This document shows positions 32,256-35,599 of a stretch of 35,599 bases of DNA, piece after piece (positions within the stretch are counted from its first letter, which is position 1; the number at the start of each line of letters is the position of its first letter). The position numbers were made by a program, and so were the translations under genes. Under the pieces are notes generated by a model. The model searched no databases. It saw only the letters and a program-made list of their open reading frames with translations, and was not told the origin of the DNA. The stretch is from Phycisphaerae bacterium (GTDB lineage: Bacteria > Planctomycetota > Phycisphaerae > Sedimentisphaerales > Anaerobacaceae): contig JAPLMX010000209.1 of assembly GCA_026386805.1 (NCBI GenBank), positions 1-35,599 of the forward strand, written 5' to 3'.

Positions 32256-32927
32256 TTAGGTGAGACGCGAGTCTCCCCGGTGGCAGAATTCAAACAGAGG
32301 GGTGTCATCACTACGCACCTGCGCGGCCAGATTGACATCCTCGCGTTGAATATCCCTAAGTCTTTCTGACATCGCGTATTCTCTCTCCTCCATACGAGCC
32401 AGGTCCAACTGTAGCTTCTCGAGTGTCCGCTCGAACTCGCTGGCTTTTGCTGCCTTTTCAGATATGCGAGCGAGGTCTATCTCCAGTCTCTGACACTTGA
32501 CCTCAAGATCGCCAGCCCTCTCTGCCTTTTCAGATGCCCGAGCAAGGTCTATCTCCAGTCTCTGGCATCTAATCTCAAGATCGCCGGTCTTCGCCGCTTT
32601 TTCAGATGTCAGAGCCAGTTTCATTTCCAACTCTTGGAGGCGCCTATTCAGAGAGATACCAAGCTTGACGATCGCGATGATGAGCCCAGCGATGCCGACC
32701 AGAGCAGAGACAGTCCCCCATGTACTCCCAGGAGATCGACCCTCGTGGGCTTTCGAACGAGGCTCCCTGCGATCAGGCCCGATGGACGCTGGCTCCTCAC
32801 TAACGCTCGCTGGCACCAAAGTACCCACCTGTGTCTCGCCTAAACCGGGGCAGATGTGGTCTACAGGTGTGCACGAGCACTGCGCGAGAAAGATGATCAC
32901 AGTCGAGCTTACAGCTTCCATGAGCAT
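32256..32927 (-). CDS. Coiled-coil membrane protein or lipoprotein with 24-residue repeats
   Basis: A 223-aa protein of unknown family. MLMEAVSSTVIIFLAQCSC looks like a short signal with a possible lipidated Cys, although Gln at -1 is unusual. A polar, Pro-rich stretch and a membrane helix (TVSALVGIAGLIIAIVKLGI) follow, then a long coiled coil made of three 24-residue units: LALTSEKAAKTGDLEIRCQR, LARASEKAERAGDLEVKCQR and LARISEKAAKASEFERTLEK. ATG 32927 was chosen because GGAGG lies six bases upstream; upstream in-frame starts have none. It could pair with the coiled coil of the convergent membrane protein; that is inference. Confidence 0.6.
   Translation of the reverse strand: MLMEAVSSTVIIFLAQCSCTPVDHICPGLGETQVGTLVPASVSEEPASIGPDRREPRSKAHEGRSPGSTWGTVSALVGIAGLIIAIVKLGISLNRRLQELEMKLALTSEKAAKTGDLEIRCQRLEIDLARASEKAERAGDLEVKCQRLEIDLARISEKAAKASEFERTLEKLQLDLARMEEREYAMSERLRDIQREDVNLAAQVRSDDTPLFEFCHRGDSRLT
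32259..32278 (+). terminator. Hairpin after the 4-TM coiled-coil gene
   Basis: GGTGAGAC-GCGA-GTCTCCCC forms a stem with one mismatch. It overlaps the last codons of the converging gene. No T-tract follows. Confidence 0.35.
32454..32607 (-). repeat. 72-bp coding tandem repeats
   Basis: The phrase TTTTCAGAT recurs with an exact 72-nt period near 32455, 32527 and 32599, and GGTCTATCTCCAGTCTCTG is shared by the first two units. Each unit encodes one 24-residue coiled-coil repeat. Confidence 0.85.
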
Positions 32928-33422
32928 CGCCAGCCTCCACATTACCTGACATATGCCAGCGTATGCGGGGCACATAAATGACTGCGCCTTCACCCACGTT
33001 GCACGGCCACATACCTCACGCAAGGAAGATGAAGCGCGATCACATGCGAAAGGTACCCTCGACCATGAGTGAGACAGCCGTACGAGTTAGACGGGGAAGA
33101 GCCCCGAAAACCCTCCACAGGATCTCCGTGATGCTCGTTTTCATCCTGCCCTTCCCCCGAAACAATCCACAAAGGTGTACTCAACTATAGCCACAATGGC
33201 TTTTTTTTCCTGATTAAACCTTTGATTAACTTGGATACTACGGATCTTACACAGGCATGCAAGAGAAAAATCCGCATTTACAAATTTTTTCTTATAAAAT
33301 AATTGGGAAAGCCTATGAATTATCTTGATTTTCCTGGAACACACCCTAAAGTAGTGTTGTAGAATCACACGCTGTCGTTTTCTTGTGATCCAACAGGCCG
33401 TTGTACGGAATGGAGATTGCTG
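32928..33422. other. Non-coding, AT-rich stretch
   Basis: No convincing gene. The part from about 33190 to 33360 is markedly AT-rich (runs such as TTTTTTTTCC and ACAAATTTTTTCTTATAAAA) compared with its surroundings. AGCC-ACAAT-GGCT followed by eight T at about 33191-33211 looks like a small intrinsic terminator in the + direction, though no + gene ends there. It probably holds the promoter of the 104-aa gene that follows. Confidence 0.4.
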
Positions 33423-33737
33423 ATGCCAGGGAATGGATCTGCCAAAGTGATTAGTGCGGAATTGGACTCCGAACTCGTCGTAAAATTCTGCAACCAAGTA
33501 GATGGGCGAGGGTTCAAGAAGAAACGGGCATTAGCAGGAGCCGTGGAGCTATGGCTCTCGCTGCCACCCTCGTTGCAGGCTTATGTTCTGAGCGACGAGT
33601 GCGGGGAAGATGTCTTCGCGGACATGATGAACTATATACTTAACAACCAGATTGATCAGATTCGGGAGAGGATAGGAGACCGTCTGGCAGAGTCCCGAGT
33701 CCACCTGCAACAAGTAGAATCAATTCCGACATCTTGA
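33423..33737 (+). CDS. Small protein, possibly ribbon-helix-helix-like
   Basis: A 104-aa protein starting MPGNGSAKVISAELDSELVV, then KFCNQVDGRGFKKKRALAGA and VELWLSLPPSLQAYVL. A short beta-like segment, then a helix, a turn with GF-KKKRALAGAVELWL and another helix is the order seen in ribbon-helix-helix DNA-binding proteins, but the match is weak and no antitoxin family is named. ATG 33423 has GGAG eight bases upstream. Its base composition differs from the housekeeping part of the window. Its last 98 nt overlap a frame on the opposite strand. Confidence 0.55.
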   Translation: MPGNGSAKVISAELDSELVVKFCNQVDGRGFKKKRALAGAVELWLSLPPSLQAYVLSDECGEDVFADMMNYILNNQIDQIRERIGDRLAESRVHLQQVESIPTS

Positions 33738-33858
33738 CTTCCCAATCGTCATTTTTCTTAAGGTCGCCCAACTCGTTGTACAGGGCATGCAGTTGACGCG
33801 GTGTCAGGCGATGCAGTGGAAGATGCCTGATATCAAAGAAACCAGCACTATTTGCCAA
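33640..33858 (-). CDS. Hypothetical protein, 72 aa, overlapping in antisense
   Basis: A TTG start (33856-33858) has GGGGAGG six bases upstream. The product reads MANSAGFFDIRHLPLHRLTP, then RQLHALYNELGDLKKNDDWE and VKMSELILLVAGGLGTLPDG. It looks like a globular small protein with no signal peptide. It overlaps the converging 104-aa gene by 98 nt. Either both genes exist with convergent ends, or one is a shadow; the upstream ribosome binding site favours a real gene. Function unknown. Confidence 0.4.
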   Translation of the reverse strand: MANSAGFFDIRHLPLHRLTPRQLHALYNELGDLKKNDDWEVKMSELILLVAGGLGTLPDGLLSSPESDQSGC

Positions 33859-34622
33859 TTGTGCCTCCCCTCACTTCAGTCCATTAGATCCAGAGCCTGA
33901 TATCCATACCCGAGGAAGCTATCTGCTCCACAAGACCCATTGTAGGGCATCTGGAACCAGTGTGTCAATTCCTTTCAGATACGGATTCATCTCAAATGTG
34001 GAGGGATGAAATGCCGGGGTCAGCTTGCCTGTTTTTGCCCCGTCGCAAATCGTCCGCATGGGCCGAAACCCATCCTCGGCTATCAAGCATATCCCATAGA
34101 TATGAGGAATCGCTAATCTCAGGCTCTATAGACCACCTTGTGATTTCGGAGAAACTCACGTTGGCTGTTGTGTTTGGTTGACGGTTCCAGGTGCCGTTCT
34201 CGGCCAGGGGATTGTTGGTGCCGGTCGCCGATGATGAACAATCCTTGATTTGTGTTCGAATCCGGCTGCGATGACACAGATGGCGTTGGAACATGACGGC
34301 CGCGAGCCCCGGCGGGCACATCGGCAGGCGTGGCGCCTGCAAACAGACGGGCTGTGAGACAAAGAAGGACCGCAACGTGTAAAGCCAAGTCTCCATATCG
34401 ACTCTACGAGCGACCCGCGACAAAAAAGGAGTCTTCAGCCGAATCTCACATCGAGCCAGCTTCCTCGAAGGAGGGACTGCTCAGAATCGCATCGATGACT
34501 TCGAGAGAGAGGTTGCACGCGCAAAAACAATCCCATAACCCAAAACAGACTGAGCAAGTGAGCGGCACAGTGCCTTCGATTGGCAACCGCGTGCATGCAC
34601 CTGTGTCGGGTTGAAAAACCAA
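33859..34622. other. Long stretch without a convincing gene
   Basis: Several short frames exist but none is supported. The best is on the minus strand (34119-34388): a TTG-initiated frame opening MALHVAVLLCLTARLFAGAT, which looks like a signal peptide, followed by a low-complexity polar stretch without recognisable domain. It has no properly spaced ribosome binding site. The stretch may be a decayed exported-protein gene. It contains a short hairpin repeat (34056-34077) and lies on the 3' side of the tRNA gene. Confidence 0.3.
34056..34077. repeat. Second copy of the CGCATGGGC hairpin
   Basis: ATGGG-CCGAAA-CCCAT in the context CCGCATGGGCCGAAACCCAT. It shares the CGCATGGGC...CCCATCCT frame with the copy at 21794-21814. 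Confidence 0.5.
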
Positions 34623-34709
34623 CGGAGAGGGCGGGATTCGAACCCGCGGTACCCGTAAGAGCACACTGGTTTTCGAAACCAGCTCGATCAGCCACTCCGA
34701 CACCTCTCC
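34623..34709 (-). tRNA. tRNA-Ser (anticodon CGA)
   Basis: On the minus strand the acceptor stem GGAGAGG pairs with CCTCTCC, with discriminator base G. The anticodon arm is CTGGT-TTCGAAA-ACCAG, so the anticodon is CGA, reading UCG codons. A long variable arm (TGTGCTCTTACGGGTACC) marks a class II tRNA, and the T arm is GCGGG-TTCGAAT-CCCGC. The 3' CCA is not encoded. The 3' end faces the accessory stretch at 33-34.6 kb. Confidence 0.96.
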
Positions 34710-34817
34710 GTGTCACAATGAGCCGCATACGCTGCCATGTTGACGCACGCGCTCCTAACTACTGCTCCGATTGTACCTTACCTCCGCCCGCGGGCAAACA
34801 AAAAACCGTGAATCCGG

Positions 34818-35249
34818 CTACCACGTGTAATGTACCTTGTACGTGACGACTTCTTCCCCGCCGGCGGGGACTTGGACGCGGAATTCGAGGGTCTGGCCGT
34901 CGGTCTTGGTGAATGGGTCCGATTTGTCCGCGATTTGCCAATTGATCCACCGATAGGGGTGCTCGACGACGCGGATCTCGACGGAGCCGCTTTCCTTGCG
35001 GTTTCACACTTTGATCTCGAAGGCTTCGTCCAGCCAGTTGCGGGTGGTATCGGCTTGGTAGTCTGTCCTTCGCCGCTCGCCGGCGAGGTCGAAGGCGTCG
35101 CGTGTATAGATGCGGACGGTTTCATCCCGTGGCGTGTGGTCAATGGTGTTCTCCCCGACGAACTCCAGCCGGCCGTCATCGTCTCGCTGATGGAACCGCA
35201 TCCGCCCCTTGGGCTGCGAATTGATCTTGGCTTCGAGAAATGGAATAGG
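34818..35249 (-). pseudogene. DUF4139 domain protein, C-terminal part with a nonsense codon
   Basis: The frame reads [40 protein letters not shown] and [12 protein letters not shown] to FEIKV, then an in-frame TGA (35004-35006), and goes on NRKESGSVEIRVVEHPYRWI, then NWQIADKSDPF and TLEFRVQVPAGGEEVVTYKV to TAG. DUF4139 proteins have R-N-R-K here, so TGA most simply replaces CGA (Arg) by one C-to-T change. The 5' part of the gene (normally a further 300 or more residues) is missing: coding similarity ends near 35249, and a transposase gene lies 80 nt beyond. Insertion followed by decay is the likely history. Confidence 0.8.
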
Positions 35250-35599
35250 TAAAATCGGGGTATCCGTTCACGGGAAGCCGCGAAAAAAATATTTTCAAAG
35301 CGGTGATTTTGGGTGGTATCCCCAAATGACTACCCAGGTTTTGCCGGGTAGGTCAGCCATTCCTGAAGGGTCCAGACGTGATTGGCGAGGCCCGCCGCCA
35401 TGGCGGGCGTGCGCTGCATCCAGGAGCCATCGTCGCGCGGGACGCGCAGTGTCCGTACCGGCCAACAGAAGTTGTAGCTGTAGCAGATGAAGTAGGTGGC
35501 CGCGTTGTGGAGGTCCCCGTCCTTGGAGAAGCGGTAACTCTTGCGGGTCTTCCGCGCGTTCTGGCCCCGATCCGTACCGTTTCGCCGCTCGACGAAGGA
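35250..35599 (-). mobile_element. Right part of an insertion sequence, cut by window edge
   Basis: Includes the transposase 3' end and about 80 nt beyond its stop up to the point where DUF4139 similarity ends. This tail has AT-rich CGAAAAAAATATTTTCAAAG and should contain the terminal inverted repeat. The boundary near 35250 is approximate, because the other end of the element is not in the window. Confidence 0.6.
35330..35599 (-). CDS. Transposase, C-terminal part (cut by window edge)
   Basis: Ninety codons remain, ending at TAG 35330-35332; the N-terminus lies beyond the window. The sequence SFVERRNGTDRGQNARKTRK, SYRFSKD, YSYNFCWPVRTLRV and RTPAMAAGLANHVWTLQEWL is the C-terminal end of a DDE-type transposase. 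E in FVERRNGT is probably the last residue of the catalytic triad, and the PAMAAG-x-x-x-HVW ending is common in IS1-like and related elements. The exact IS family cannot be fixed from this piece. The frame is intact up to the edge. Confidence 0.85.
   Translation of the reverse strand, partial: SFVERRNGTDRGQNARKTRKSYRFSKDGDLHNAATYFICYSYNFCWPVRTLRVPRDDGSWMQRTPAMAAGLANHVWTLQEWLTYPAKPG

Noticed and set aside
33141..33497. 118-codon minus-strand frame through the AT-rich stretch
   Set aside because: Low-quality composition, no start signals, and it overlaps the start of the 104-aa gene.
34119..34388. Minus-strand frame with a signal-peptide-like start (MALHVAVLLCLTA)
   Set aside because: The TTG start is only two bases from a GGAG box, and the rest of the frame shows no domain; mentioned only as a possible decayed gene.
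34623..34709. tRNA-Ser as an integration (att) site
   Set aside because: I looked for a repeated copy of the tRNA 3' end in the accessory stretch and found none; no integrase gene is in the window.
34830..35252. 140-codon plus-strand frame across the DUF4139 remnant
   Set aside because: Antisense shadow of the pseudogene, which has clear DUF4139 similarity on the other strand.

Overview
The window looks like a chromosomal segment of a Planctomycetota bacterium, most likely of the Phycisphaerae. This is inferred from gene content: high-GC coding, prepilin-like exported proteins with an H-X9-DG-like motif, a dockerin-tailed fragment, GH140-like and GH5 enzymes, an M56/BlaI pair, and dense intergenic palindromes. 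No marker gene fixes the taxonomy.

Layout. 1-4.3 kb: a 42-codon ORF, a structured non-coding stretch, phosphatidylethanolamine synthesis (psd-pssA), a PilZ protein and an M50 membrane protease. 4.3-10.8 kb: a KimA-like APC transporter divergent from an aldo/keto reductase, then purB, pyrE and an alanine dehydrogenase gene broken by one missing base. 10.9-17.85 kb: a minus-strand housekeeping run, pheA-tpiA-secG-yicC-gmk-rpoZ-coaC-coaB, ending in a secreted GH140-like hydrolase; several junctions overlap by 1-4 nt. 18-24 kb: an O6-alkylguanine repair protein, an AAA/DUF4143 ATPase, a tiny Cys/Lys-rich peptide, a prepilin-like protein, the remnant of a dockerin-tailed protein, and a PDZ lipoprotein with a degenerate metallopeptidase core. 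23.6-28.5 kb: two regulatory modules. One is a pair of paralogous 4-TM proteins translationally coupled to an XRE repressor behind a palindromic operator. The other is a BlaI repressor coupled to an M56 sensor protease whose usual penicillin-binding sensor is replaced by tandem repeats of about 165 residues. 28.5-30.8 kb: a GH5 enzyme and an NHL-repeat protein.

30.9-35.6 kb has an accessory character. It holds a coupled small ORF plus a 4-TM coiled-coil protein, a convergent coiled-coil lipoprotein with 72-bp tandem repeats, an AT-rich stretch, an RHH-like small protein with an overlapping opposite-strand ORF, a tRNA-Ser(CGA), a DUF4139 pseudogene, and the 3' end of a transposase gene running off the window.

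The gaps between genes carry at least six kinds of small repeat or palindrome: 9-nt periodic repeats, two large palindromic elements, an AT-rich inverted repeat at the end of pyrE, a three-hairpin element and a short GGGC hairpin seen twice. Best candidates for new biology are the M56 sensor with tandem BamE-like repeats, the 4-TM pair plus XRE module, and the coiled-coil membrane protein/lipoprotein neighbourhood. All functions come from reading motifs by eye; no database search was run.
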